Shown one piece after another: positions 35,501-47,539 of a DNA stretch of 64,000 nucleotides. Below the pieces are notes generated by a model. The model searched no databases. It was given only the letters and a program-made list of their open reading frames with translations, and was not told the origin of the DNA. The DNA lies in contig OY987263.1 in NCBI GenBank assembly GCA_963920665.1, positions 20,261,430 through 20,325,429 on the forward strand. Direction: 5' to 3'. Every line of letters begins with the position of its first letter. The stretch's first letter is position 1. The translations under genes and the position numbers were made by a program. The stretch is from Straminergon stramineum. Its lineage: Eukaryota > Streptophyta > Bryopsida > Hypnales > Calliergonaceae.

Positions 35501-38500
35501 CTGGCAACAAACAACCTGGGAAGACATGATTCTGCATGTAAGAAATGGGTTCTTCATGTCCGTGTACTCTAATTATAGAACTGTAGATTACGAAATGATT
35601 GTCATTTGCAATCTCAGTCTCCACTGAATCAGGATGGTCTGTTTCCTCTCTCTGATTCTTGTACAGTCTGAGTGTGCAGTTGTTATCCGATCTACTTGAT
35701 GTTGTACATGATCCGGAGTGGATCATGTCATTTGGAAATGCAATGGCTGCTCATTATGATCTGTATACAGCCAACCAGCAAATTGCACTGCTACACAGGT
35801 ATGATATCTAGTAAATACTGGATGTAATTATACATTGATGGAGTTATGAGACATTGGATAAAGAGAGAAAATGTTGAAATATAAAAAAAAACTAACCGGC
35901 AGTGTCAAGCAGGTGCATGGGAACTGTTTTACGGAAGGTTGATAATGAGGTGTACGTGCGACAGATGATCTCTCTTATGTATCAGCGTGCTGATATATCA
36001 AATGAGACAAATAGAGAGGGTCTTGCCACGGCAATGGGTCTGGTACCAAGCTCGCTGTTGCCATACTGACTATATTAATCTTGTTTCAATGATGTATTTT
36101 AATATGTTTAATTCGAAGTGAAGGTGAATGATTACTTTTCGTTTTCGTTAGATGAAATAGATGATAATGACCCTTGCGGATGTTGAAACCTTTTGTATCA
36201 GGTTGCTTCTGCACATCTGGATGCTGTGTTGGCGAAGTTGCAAAGAATTCTAGAGAGTCAAAAACGTAATGGTTTCCAGAGGTATTGATAACTTCTTGGA
36301 TTCGTTCTTGTCTTTTCGCGAAACACGACTTTATTTCGTTGAGACTGCTTCTGGGAATGTGATATATATTTTACTGCACCTTGGTATTAAAAATAGGGGA
36401 TAAAAATGCTTGTGCCATTAATGATTGTAGATTTCTATCAAGTTTTTCCAAGCATCAGAATACTAGAGCAGTTGATGATGTGTACGCAACATTGGCACTG
36501 ATGTATGGATACGCTGCATCTTATGCACCTTCAAACGGCATTGAAGCTCGGATTGAGACGCTTGTGGTAAACACTCGCTATTGCAGAATTCACTCATCAG
36601 CCGCCACCTGTAGCGCGGTCCAGTTTCACTTCGTAATAGCTGGGTCCGATTTTGTGTCCGTACGGATTCTAGAGAGAATCACCGTTTCTAGTGGATGAGA
36701 CCCACCATCTGCCTCATGAGCAGGGTATTATTGTTCATTTAGCTTTGCCAACGTCAATTTTGATTCAGTGTTGCAGTCTTGTTTATTTGTAGATTTGTGG
36801 ATGTTTTGAGTTGAAATGTTTCTTACTTGCTTTTTCTCAAGTCGACCTGCAAGCCATTGGTAATAGAGTTTTCGACAATTTTCGATAATCTCCTACCAAA
36901 ACCTCAGGCCAGGTATTCCAGTAGTGTACTTATATGTGGAATTTTAATTGGTATAGAAGTCTTGTAGGCGCCAGAAATATAGTGTGGTTACATTTAAGGT
37001 TCTTCATACATCTTGCAGGGAAGCAATATGCTTAAGAGTTTACTGAAGGTCAAAGCTCAAGCAGCCAAGCAAGCTGTTGTAACTGCTATCGACCTTTTAG
37101 GTGTGTAAGCTGAGGATTCTCCTTGAAAACTTGCTAATATACTTAAATTATAGAATATCCTTTCCCGTTGTGTGCGGATCAGGAGATACCTTTGTGTGCG
37201 CTGTGATCTGCGATTTGTACTCAAAACTCCTCTTGCAGGCCAAGCAGTAATCAAAGCTGCTAAAACGGGAACAACCTTTCCGCTGAGGAAAAGGGATATA
37301 ATGTTAAACTACATTATTTCTCTAATGGCCACAGAGGAAAAGAACGCTTTGGACCTTGAGCTTCTGCACACACAGGTAGTGCTGCTTAGGACGTTTTAAA
37401 AATTGCGCATCGCTCATACTGCTCTCTTCTTCGGATGAAACCCAGTATGTTCTACTTGAGAAATACATAGCCTGCAGTAAACAGTGAAGACGGCAAATGA
37501 ATGACAGTCTGAAATATCCAATGAGATGCAGGAGATGGCTTTGAATGCCTGCAAGACATTGGTATCTGTTGATCCCAAGTTGTCTCCGGCAATGCGAGAC
37601 TCTGTCCTCCAGGCATGTTATTCTTTTCTTTTATTCGATTTTTTATTTAAGATACAATTTTGAGGAAATCATCACATCGGAATGCCGCTATTGAGTTTGA
37701 GAGAACATTGAGAGTGGACTGGCATGAGCAAGAATTTTGTTTTGTGGAAGTGATGTATTAGAACCTCAGAGACCAGAAAGGGTTATAAGCAGTACTATTT
37801 TACTTCACTAAGAGATTAAATAATCGAGATTAGGTTCAGGCATGCTCAAAAACACGCTCTAGTTCTAAGGATATCATTATTAAAAGTGTTGACTGTGTTC
37901 TAGCAGACAACATTCGACTTCTTCACCTTGCCAAGCTTGGTTGCAGTGAAAGGCCCATTGTTCACCAACTTAACCAGTTTCTTGTGTACCATTTTGCGCA
38001 CCAGGTACTTCATTATACGTCCTTCAGACATCCAGTATTGAGCCTCAATGAATGACATTTCATCAGTATAGTGATTGTGAGATACTGAGATGCACACTGA
38101 TGAAGACTTTGATAGCTGCTTTTAGTTCTACCTAATGATAGAATTTAAGAGCGTCTGAATAAGCAGATTTGTTTTCGCTGATCTTTACATTGTTGAATTT
38201 TTGGTATTGAATGTTCTTATCATTTTTTCTTTGTTTGATTCACATTTTCTTCAGCGCGTCATAGTTTTTGAGGTTTCGATCCTTGACTGTGCTAACACCA
38301 TGAAATATATACATATGACCTCGATTGGTGTCCCAGTGGTGACGACGGGAAAAGTAGAGCAACGCAATTGCAGCTCTTACTCAAACGTCTTGATCAGTAC
38401 GCATTTTCATCAGAAGAGTGCGAAAGGGAGAGAGCAGTTCGTACAGTGTTGGCGCTCCTGCATTATTTTCGGACCCTTTGTGCACCCGGAAGTGGTAGCT

Positions 38501-41500
38501 TAGGCTACAATGGTAGCTTCATGCACCTCCAGTCAACGTCGGACATTGGTCAGAGTGGCATTGCTGGTGAGTGTTGCATGTTTACCTGTTCCATAGTATC
38601 AATTTCACGACTTTCTAGGCTGAGGGGATCATCCATTTACGTGCACCACACTTGTTTTGGACGGATGCTCTAAATGATGCGCGAGCGGTTCTGCTTTAGC
38701 GATTTGCGAATCGTTTGGTTGGGGTCGTCTTTTGGACATGAACATGTCCTCAGTGTCATGAAGAAATGGATGTCGTATTTCTTTATCTGGTGTTATTGTT
38801 GATTATAGCTGGATATGAAAGCAGCGGAACGTGCGACTACATATCTGAAAGTTTTTGCTAAGTGGCGTAGAAACTCTTGCCAACACAAACGGAAAAATAA
38901 CAACTGCTTTTGGGCAGGTAATCCTGCTCTGCTGCCACCACGCGAAGTCTTGAGGGTAGGGGAAAGAGTCATGTCTTACTTGCCTCGTTGCCGTGATGCG
39001 TCTCCAGATATCAAGACTTTAGCTGGTCAGGTGATAGAATTTCTCCCTCGCTTTCACTAAGTTTTCTATTGGGTTTGAGGTGACAATATGGCTTCAGAGG
39101 AGGCTGTGGAGGGGGCGCTTGGATGCATGATCTGACTAGAATTCTCATGTTGTGATTGAAACAGATAATAACAATGCTCTGCGTTATCGTTCAGCTAATT
39201 CCTGACCCAGTTGGGGCTAAGAATACAGAGGCTTTGAGTTTGGCCTTATCTGCTTTGCAAGACCTCACTGATAGTGCGGAAGGGGTGAGTACTTCTATAA
39301 TTGCGGATACTGAGCACCTATACCGGTGTGTAATTCGCATGGTTCCGTCAGAACGTTCATGGGCGAAGGAAATGCTACTGTTGCCTTGCTTTCATCGTAT
39401 ATAAGCTCACAAAGCCTACCTCTGTCATAAATCTCTTGCAGGAGACAGATGAAGGTGAAGTTACCATGCTTCAACGCGTTACTGATGTTGTCGTCAATCT
39501 TCTCAACATTCACGAGGTATATTCACAAAGAACTCCACTTTCTGAAGAACGACGTGCAGAAATTCTACTGCTGTACAATTGAGTTATTAGTATCGTTATT
39601 CATGTCCCTAGTAGGTCCTCTTTCCTTCGAACTTGTGTCTGAGTATTTTAGCTTTTCGCTCAAAATTAGCTCTGGGGCAATGGTTCAGGTTGTTGCGGCA
39701 TTGAAAGGATGCAGGACAGCCATGTGTGATAAGATCTCGCAGTCTGCGCAAGGAGCAATAACTGCGGTTACCCAGATTATATGCTCCCGAGGTTGCCAAC
39801 TACGAGAAGGAGATGTATCCAGGTAAGGACTTCTGGAAATGTATGCCCCTGGTACTTGGCTTCTGACGAGAGGTCACCAGTTCTTACTGCTCTCGATCTC
39901 GGGTTGCGTGCTAGGATATCTCGTACTTTATTTGAAGCTGCGACAGCTCGATACGATAGGCATCAGCAAATTCTGGCAGTCGTAAGTTTCTTTCGTTTAT
40001 CCTATTGCAACAACTTTTTAACTTCGACATGTTGACCATTCTGTAATCAAATGATGAAAACATCCCGCACTTGTCAAGCCTACCTCTCCGCACTTAGGGG
40101 AAAGAAAGAACCTCGTTAGAGTTCATGCATGCGGACAGCGAAGGTACTGAACATTGATTGGAAGTCGGTTTATTGTTCAGATGTGTAGCCTCGCAGAACG
40201 TTCAATGGCAAAGGTGGTTTTTTCGGAGATAGTCTCTGCCGCAGAAGTAGAATGGGTCAGTGACGAGAGCAAGAGGAAAAACTGGCCAGTCAAGCAAGCA
40301 ATCCTCGTAAGTCTAATTCCAGTCAATTAGATGCCTTCATTGTGCCAAAGATGTCTGGTATGTCAAGATCGAAAGGTTTAACTACTTTTGGTAATGATTG
40401 TTCCGAAGGACTTCGTTTAGACTCATGTTGCCAATATGAGATACGGTGGAAATATTAAGGATATGCGTTAATTTGAGATTCATGTTCAAATCTTATGTGC
40501 GGCATGTTTCAATTACTTTCTTGGCAGGCTATTGTTCATCATAAAAACTTATCAGTCCCATTCCTGGAGTATCTCGTGGACATACTTGACCTTGCCCATA
40601 TTTCCGGAGAGGATGATACTGATCAAGGCAACATTTCAGACCACCTGACCTTGCCTTTGAGTCTAAGTCGACGGCCACAAGCGGCAACTCTTGCCCTTCA
40701 GGCGGTTTGTAGGTACATAGAACTTCATGAAAGAAATTCATCAAATGTGGCAGACTTGAGGGTCACGAACACATATTGTCCGGTACTCAATAGTTATGGT
40801 TCTACTTTGAGTAGTTCATGGCAGGAATCCATTGAACGGACAGATCCTCTCTTGACTCTATGCATACATTGAGAAATCCTTAGATATAACATTGGGTCTA
40901 AGATCTTCGAGTAAAGAATTGAAGAATAGGTATCCTCTGATGAATATTTCCAATTATAGCTTGTCGAATGTGCCAATTAAGAGAGATGATTGCTGAAAAT
41001 CTGGACAGGTGCGAAAATGATGTAGTGAAGCAGGCAGTTAATCAGTGCTATCCAAGAGTGCTGTTCGCTCTGTTGTTGCGCATTGGGAGCATACAAGAAA
41101 CATTTAGTACCGACAGGCAACCAGTGAGGTAGGTCTTGTCGTAGCCATGTGGACTATCTCAAAGCTATCACGTCTATTCCACAATACTAGACGCTGCCTC
41201 ACCTTTTCTCGTCAAATTGGACCCGACATATCTCATTTTTCTAGAGATAATCTTACCTCCACTCGCCAGTTTTGTTTGTCTGGGTGAACCTGCCACGCTG
41301 AAATCGCCATAAATTTCTGGGCGTTCAGGGACATGGTCACAACTATTCACGCATTCTCTGAAACCGTAGAAAATGAAGACATGGGCAAGGTATGAATCTA
41401 TGTGATTCTACACAAATATACAGAGTATTGAGATACATGCGTATGGTTACCTTGTAGCAAGATTATATATATATACTGAGGAAAGTGAAAGTCAAGACTG

Positions 41501-44461
41501 ACAGGTCGATGCCGATGGTCAAACTTTGATATGTATCCATAGCTGTGGTGATTACTATCTGTAGTGGTGAATTCTTCCGGCTGATCATGTTCTTACATGT
41601 TTTTCTAGATATGGATTCAGGAGGCTTCGATGACATGAAAATTATTTACTAATTGACAGCTCAACTATAACTTTGTTACAGGTTCTGTTCACCGACGGAG
41701 AGCAGCGTTTGAGTGGGGAGCGCTGGACCGAGGCTATAGAAGAAATTGCTTCGTTTTCTTCCCGAGAAAGGCCAGAAGAAGTAAATTGTAGCTACAATCG
41801 ATTAGCATTTGAGATGTTTAAAGTTTCAATTCGATTTTGCGAGCTTGGTTTCAAAATAGGGTTCAACTATTTAGTAGTTTCTACACATGATCCTTTTAAG
41901 TATGTCGCCGTTCGATTAAGATGGGACATGTTCAATTTTTTCTGTGTGCAGGTACCCAACATGTGCACACTTCTTTGGCCAGCTTTGGAATTGCCTCTAG
42001 ATTGCCAGCGTGCTGCTGCCGCTGCAGCTCTTTCTGGACTGGCCCAGTACTGGTATTCCCTGTTAATTAATATTCTGAGATTTGTCGTTGATTGCACATT
42101 TCATTTATCATTTCTTTGAACGACCAGTTCTGCAGGCCTTCACTTGGGTGTACCTTATATTAGACTCAGGCTGATATATTTCAAGTCATATGCATACAGT
42201 GAAAACGCGGACGCCCTTTTGGGAACTCTTGTAGACGCTCTGAGCACACATACGAGCGACGAATCCCCTACTGTTCGACGTTTGTGTGTGATGGGCCTTG
42301 TTCAGGTCCGCCATACTTCCCAACTACTATATTCTCTTCTGAATTTCTTTCTCATTGTCCCTCATGAGTCTAATGAATTATTTTCGTGGTTTTTTATAAC
42401 CAGCGAAGTACTCTTTCTAGAAAGAATATTTATCATTCACTGTGCCTTCTCATTCCTTGATCTTAAGAACTGAGCACCTATTTTTTTCATTGCACTATCT
42501 TGCAAATTTTTTGAAACAAATGAAATTTCTTCGCAGATGGCTAAGAGGGGAGTTACCAAGTACGGATCACAAGCTTTGAATGTGATCGTTGCTCTGCTGG
42601 AAGACAATGAAGACGAAGTGGCAAATGCAGCTGTCTGCGGACTTTCACCAGTAAGTTAGCAGAGCAAACTCGAGTCTGGAAATATGACAATTCCTTTCAT
42701 TTACATTTATTGTTGTAATAGACTTGATATATCTCTGATTTACTTCTGACATACACTGATACCTCTGATCTCCAGGTCGTCCAGGTCGTAAGTTCGGAGA
42801 TTGTGGCTCCAATGCTGATGAATCTTTGTGTGCGGTTAAGCTTTCTGCAGGCAAGACGAACCATTGCAACCCAGGTTACAAGGCATGTATCAGTTAATCT
42901 GTAGATTTAATCAATTAGTAATCAACTTGACTTTTCAAGTTATGTAACAGACCCGACCTATGGAGAGTACACGAGCTGCAGCATTTGAGGTTCTCGGATC
43001 TCTGAGTACATTTGCCACTGGTGCACAACATGATACTTTCATGGAGCAGGTCAACAGCAATGCCTCCATGCTTCTTGTAGCTTTTCCAATAATATTATTT
43101 GACAATCTCACCTTCAGCATCTTCTTCATGATCCCATTTAGGTTCTGATCATTCTAGCTGACAATTGCTTGGAAATGTCTCTTTTTTTCCAGATTCATAC
43201 AATCCTGCCACGCTTGGTGTTTCATGTTAACGACGAAGCTCCTTCCGTGTCATTGGCTTGTAAAGTGAGTTCAAAATTTCTCATTTCTTCAGCTGTCCGT
43301 ACTTGACTTCTATAAATGCTATCGCCGTAATTTCATCTGTGAGGTAGACTATGGTTTGATCCCGGCTTTTATTAAAAAACTTTCTTCAAATATCACTTTG
43401 AGATATTTTACATTCTTATGATCGACTTCGTGTATCTGCTCAGAACGCCTTGAGAAGTATATCACCATTATTACATGCTCAAGACATCAGAGCACTGGCT
43501 AATTTGCGTACGTTTGACTTCGGTCGAAGGTATATGAGCACTTTGAATTTCACGGTTTCTAGTGATTGGGAATGAATTATATTAGTAACCAAGAAAAATT
43601 ATACCAATAATCTGTAAGAATTTGTGTCTTCTTTTTTTAAATGATGATTGAGAAATATCACTACCAAGTACGTTTTCAAAGGTCCTGTACAAGTGTGTCA
43701 GCTTCCGTGGGCAGTTTGGTACAGCTGACATTCGTGTACATGTGAAACTTGCAGTCTGGAGTATGACGATTTTGTCAAGGAATTTGTGAACCATCTAATG
43801 CTGCAATTTGGTGACAAAGTGGACGTCTACATTGGTTGTGCAATTCAGGCAAGTTTGAAGTATCAGCAAGCTGTAACTTGAAGGGATCATTCCTCAAATC
43901 AAAATGAAGTTAGGAATCAGTCATTAATTTGAATCTCCATTATAAATTGACATTATTTGTCAACACCATTTACCTCGTTTCGATCCTTGCAGCTCGTATC
44001 TCTTGAAGTCCCTATTGAACCCTAATCAGAAATCCAATGCATTGATGTCGCATATTCGATGCTGATGGCATTCCTTGAGTAGTGCAGGCATTTGATAGCC
44101 CATGGCCTATAATCCAAGCAAATGCGACCTATTTCTCTGGCTGCCTTTTATCTCAGGCGAAAGATACAAAATGTTTAGCAAGATACTTGCCACAGGTTTG
44201 CTGGCTATACCTGGCATTAATTTCCATCAGTCCATATGCTCAGTAATGTACTGTTCGTATAAGCTTACTGTACCTAATGGGCTCGACTCTTGTACCACCT
44301 GTAGCTCTTTGTTTAAACTTTTTCTGGTTTATTGTGTTCTGGATCAGGTGTCTACTCTGCTTGTGAAGATAACAGCCAATTCTCCAAGTGCTCTGGTGCG
44401 AGCGAAGTCCACGCGAGCTCTGAGTCTCATAGTGAATGACATGGAGGTGTCCAGTTCCTGA
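29568..44461 (+). CDS. SGR6: SHOOT GRAVITROPISM 6 / MROH1-like HEAT-repeat protein, 51 coding exons
   Basis: Spliced ORF of 1,681 codons; all phases agree and the total (5,046 nt) divides by three. Exons: 29568-29604, 29780-29870, 30012-30066, 30488-30619, 30738-30809, 31068-31158, 31368-31463, 31661-31739, 31883-31946, 32107-32210, 32316-32421, 32666-32755, 33223-33300, 33564-33631, 33751-33850, 34029-34208, 34380-34442, 34606-34671, 34791-34889, 34995-35066, 35210-35269, 35457-35537, 35680-35798, 35913-36042, 36202-36281, 36431-36566, 37019-37100, 37239-37375, 37532-37612, 37907-38004, 38337-38566, 38918-39030, 39165-39284, 39442-39516, 39689-39822, 39915-39981, 40181-40306, 40528-40712, 41009-41128, 41329-41389, 41682-41780, 41952-42052, 42200-42305, 42537-42650, 42776-42850, 42951-43049, 43193-43264, 43444-43529, 43755-43848, 44088-44195, 44348-44461. 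It follows Arabidopsis SGR6 (about 1,700 residues) collinearly as I recall it: ALQFAPR-like, [23 protein letters not shown]-like (1379-1389), [11 protein letters not shown] (1412-1422) and AFDSPWP (from 1609). SGR6 is reported at the vacuolar membrane, acting in endodermal vacuole dynamics and gravitropism; animal MROH1 is a related HEAT protein. Introns are 92-467 bp and hold no transposon. Confidence 0.93.
37613..37906 (+). other. GC-AG intron 29 of the SGR6-like gene
   Basis: The donor reads CAG|GCATGT and the acceptor TAGCAG|ACA. Using the GC donor joins VLQ to TTFDFF in phase and with no gap against the Arabidopsis protein. The next GT (four bases on) would shift the frame, and no acceptor offers the compensating phase. 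Confidence 0.7.
42851..42950 (+). other. Probable GC-AG intron 45 of the SGR6-like gene
   Basis: The donor CAG|GCAAGA gives a protein of the same spacing as Arabidopsis SGR6. A GT donor 24 bp later (42875, CAG|GTTACA) is also in frame and would add eight residues (ARRTIATQ). Both may be used. The upstream boundary is also ambiguous: acceptors at 42776 and 42785 lie in a tandem GTCGTCCAG and keep the frame. Confidence 0.6.
43849..44087 (+). other. GC-AG intron 49 of the SGR6-like gene
   Basis: The donor CAG|GCAAGT is the optimal GC-type 5' splice site. Splicing to GTGCAG|GCATTT joins IQ to AFDSPWP without a gap, as in the Arabidopsis protein. No GT near the exon end preserves this junction. 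Confidence 0.85.
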
Positions 44462-45052
44462 TCGGTGTTGACTAATGATAATTTTATCGTAACGTCCAGC
44501 TTACATATGCTATGATCCTTGACTCCTCACTCACAGGGAGAGTTAACTCCTTAATGTCATCGGTTACTTTTATTAGGGCACGGTGACCCTACGAATTTTG
44601 TGCAGACCTCGGAGGTCCTTGCATTTCTGCGGAATTTGTGGGAACTTGTAACGCCTTGTTACAATTGCGGCCACTTCACTCAAATAGGTAAACACATTTG
44701 TCATATTACCAAGTAAATTGAGATGTAGTAGTTAATTAGTACATAAAATAGTACATACAACAGGTTGACAATACCCAAAAATATACATACTGTTTTTTTG
44801 AATCCTTGGTATATACTGACTACATTCAGTTAACGGTTTCAAAATTTCAAAAACTTCAAACCATGTAAGATTTCTTCCAGTTTTGTGCATTTTTTCGAAC
44901 ATATAGATCTTGTTCTGGTCTAAAATGGTTTATTTCTAATTTTGGATTTTTCCAAGTTATATATGGATCTTGTGAGTCATGACCCCAAAATACTTCTTTT
45001 AATCCCTGCTAAACCAATTTGAGCTAAGGTAGGAGGTCCATACAGCTAGAAA
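44462..45052 (+). other. 3' UTR and downstream flank of the SGR6-like gene
   Basis: GC-balanced sequence continues to about 44690, then becomes AT-rich. 44608-44690 follows a TGTGCAG acceptor and ends before GTAAAC. With a donor at ATGGAG|GTGTCC (about 44448) it would encode an alternative C-terminus (TSEVLAFLRNLWELV...). It may equally be plain 3' UTR. Confidence 0.4.
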
Positions 45053-45056
45053 TTAA

Positions 45057-46103
45057 CTCCTAAACGTCGGGGGATTGTTTTAGAAGAAAATAGTCCAAAA
45101 AAGGGTGTCTAGGGAAGGAGAGTAGTGGACAGTAATTTACAATTTTTCTGAAACTTTCAACTGTAAGATCTTGAACTTATCTACACTATTTAGCACCCTA
45201 CCAATATCACCAGAAAATTCTTCAAATTCAGTGAGTTCTAAGGGTTCAAAGTTGGATTTTTTAATTTTTTCACTGCAAAAATTCTAGGCAGCTGCACTTT
45301 GACTGCTGAATTTGACATGTATGGAATTCCATTTTGATGGTTACTCCTTGGATTTGGCTTCTCATATAAGGTAGGAACATGCTCAAATTTTTTTAGCACA
45401 ATTGCACTAGTAGAACATATGCAAAATGGCATGATTGTAGGCATCTATTCAGCAAAATCAGCTTACATTGGCAATTTTTTCATGGATGAATTTTGCATTC
45501 AAATCATTGATCCTGAAAAATCTGAACAGTGGAGACAATGATACAGAAATATTTGACCATAATAAACCATCCTTCCTCAAAAATGTTAAGATCTCAAAAT
45601 TTGTCAACTAAAATGAGGTCGTAGCCTCCTGTGCCTTATGTAGTTGTAAGGGCAGCCCTCCAATTTTGGGTCACCCTTCACAATAGGAAGGGCAACCTAG
45701 ACATCAGCCCCCAAGCTTCATCTTCCATCCCTCCAAGGGGGCCTCCTTTCTTTCTAGTCTTGATCTTCTAACAATTTGGGCAAGGTCAGGCTTGGCACGT
45801 GCTTTATGACAAAGGTAGGACCCTTGTCTTAAGCTCTGCCCCTTGGCCTTTGGGAAAGATTTCAAATTTTTAGTCCTAGTGTAAATGGATGTGCCCATGT
45901 TGCCCTTCGAGTAATGAAAACTTCTTCAACCCTAATAACTTTTTTACTCTGAATCAAATAGGTCTGAAATTTTCTGGCCCTAAGAGATACTCCTCATCCA
46001 CACATGCTCAAAAAATTTTGGCCCCAAATACCCAAAATTTTGCAAGTGGTGGCCTAACCAAAAACACTATGTTGTCAAAAGACATTGTTTGGTCCTTTAG
46101 GGG
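45057..46103. mobile_element. TTAA-family element (copy e), 1047 bp
   Basis: Left end CTCCTAAACGTCGGGGG preceded by TTAA (45053-45056); right end GGTCCTTTAGGGG followed by TTAG (46104-46107), one base from a perfect duplication. The right 45 bp are homologous to the isolated end at 20824. The interior ORFs (60-72 codons) have no recognisable domain. It is the longest member seen. Confidence 0.6.
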
Positions 46104-46149
46104 TTAGTTTGGGTAGGTTAGACTTTATGAAATATTTTTCAGTAAATTT

Positions 46150-46660
46150 TCCTTGCAAGACAAATAAAAAAGGTTTTGCAATTAGTGGATCTTGGTGGTA
46201 GTCAAAAGTCAGGAGATTGGTTTTGTTTTCAGGGTTAAACCAACATGGCTCTTACTTCAGTATAAGTTAGTAGTGAGGAGCATTAATTAGAAAATCACTT
46301 GCCAAGAGTTTCTAGGCATTTGGTGTAAAAATTAACCCTTAAACGTCGAAGCAGACGTTTTGTGTCCAATGAATGACAAAGAATCTCTCTATCTAGGACA
46401 CAACTACAACTATTCATCCAATATGTATTTTTTCTTTTTTTAAAGTAGATGATGTTACATGGTTCCAAAAGGCATGATTTCCACAGTCACCAGTCCGTCC
46501 TTTAAGGGTTAAGAGTTAATAAGATTTTCTGTTTTGGTAGTTATCACCAGCCTAAGTGGAACATGACCTCTAGTCACATTCAGAGGTCGACAAGGCTGCA
46601 TGAGCCGGGTTGATATATTATTTTTATAAAAACTGTCACTTTTCAAATGACTGTAGCATT
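46150..46660 (+). repeat. Dispersed repeat R1, copy 1 (carries a TTAA element)
   Basis: Matches 50282-50905 in the same orientation: CATCTTGGTGGTAGTC-like, GGTTAAACC, ATTAGAAAATCACTTGCC, GGCATTTGGT, CCTAAGTGGAA, CTCTAGTCACATT and TTGTCACTTTTCAAA-like blocks in order. Copy 1 contains the 173-bp element f, which copy 2 lacks. Confidence 0.75.
46336..46508. mobile_element. TTAA-flanked MITE (copy f), 173 bp, with related empty site
   Basis: Begins CCCTTAAACGTCG and ends CGTCCTTTAAGGG, with TTAA at 46332-46335 and 46509-46512 and a second TTAA at 46516-46519. The paralogous R1 copy is unoccupied at 50751-50754, with a single TTAA in the corresponding context (TTTGGTCTAACAATTAATGA). The interior (ACAAAGAATCTCTC, TTTCCACAGTCACCAGTCC) is the same family as 14779-15640, 16925-17125 and 54247-54467. 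Confidence 0.8.
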
Positions 46661-46726
46661 CTTTCTAAAGATTTCCTTTAAAATTTGCAATTTGCAAATT
46701 TGATAGAAATCTACCCAAGTTCTTAA

Positions 46727-47304
46727 CCCCTAAGCGCTCCGACATCCAATTTTTGGACAATGAACAGATTGAAACTCAAGTTTCATCCTCCTAACTACTT
46801 GGATGAAAGTTATTTTAATTTGTGGACATACATCATCAAGTTGTTGGCCTATCTAAAGGTTGGATTTGGTGTTACTAGAATACATTATTTTTCTAAAATT
46901 ACCAATGTGTAAGTATGTCAAGTGGTCAAATTGCATTGACTCTGGTTCAAAAATGGATTTGTCAAAATGAGGTCATAGATACTTAGATAGGAAGAGTACA
47001 AAAATTTCAAAAAATCACCATGTGGAGAGAACCTCATTTCAAATCAATTCCAACAAATTTTACTCATAAAATGATAATATTTTGCTTGTAATTGAATTTT
47101 GAAGGAATTTTGGAATTTCTCTTTCAAAATTTATAGAAAAAAATTGGTGATAGCATTGGTGAATCTAACCTTACAGATGGAATCTACAAATCAAAATCTA
47201 CAACTTTTATTTTTATACCAATTCCAAAATATGCTTCCAAATAGCACTTTATAATGATTTTTTTCAAATTGTCAATTTTGGAGATGAATCTGGACTTTTA
47301 GGGG
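46727..47304 (-). mobile_element. TTAA-family element (copy g), inverted relative to copy b
   Basis: 578 bp from CCCCTAAGCGCTCC to GGACTTTTAGGGG. Flanks are TTAA (46723-46726) and GTAA (47305-47308). It matches 8793-9387 end to end in the opposite orientation, including both termini. No coding capacity is seen. Confidence 0.72.
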
Positions 47305-47539
47305 GTAAATAATCCAAAGTGGTCTTCTTATTCCTTTAGGGATTTATTTATTTTTAAATAAAATAGAAGTAGGTTCACATTCAATTTGTCTTAGATACTT
47401 GGATTTTCAACATGTTAAATGATAGGCTCCTCCCTTACTTAACCCTAAAACATTGTAGAGCTCAAAAAGTTACTAATGGATGACATTCAAGATTATTGTA
47501 GAAATGAAAAATGCACCTCTTGATCCATAAATTAGATCA

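Noticed and set aside
29568..44461. GCN1/ILITYHIA as the identity of the HEAT-repeat gene
   Set aside because: Length, N-terminus and exon-by-exon motifs follow SGR6 instead; GCN1 is about 2,600 residues and its central domain is absent.
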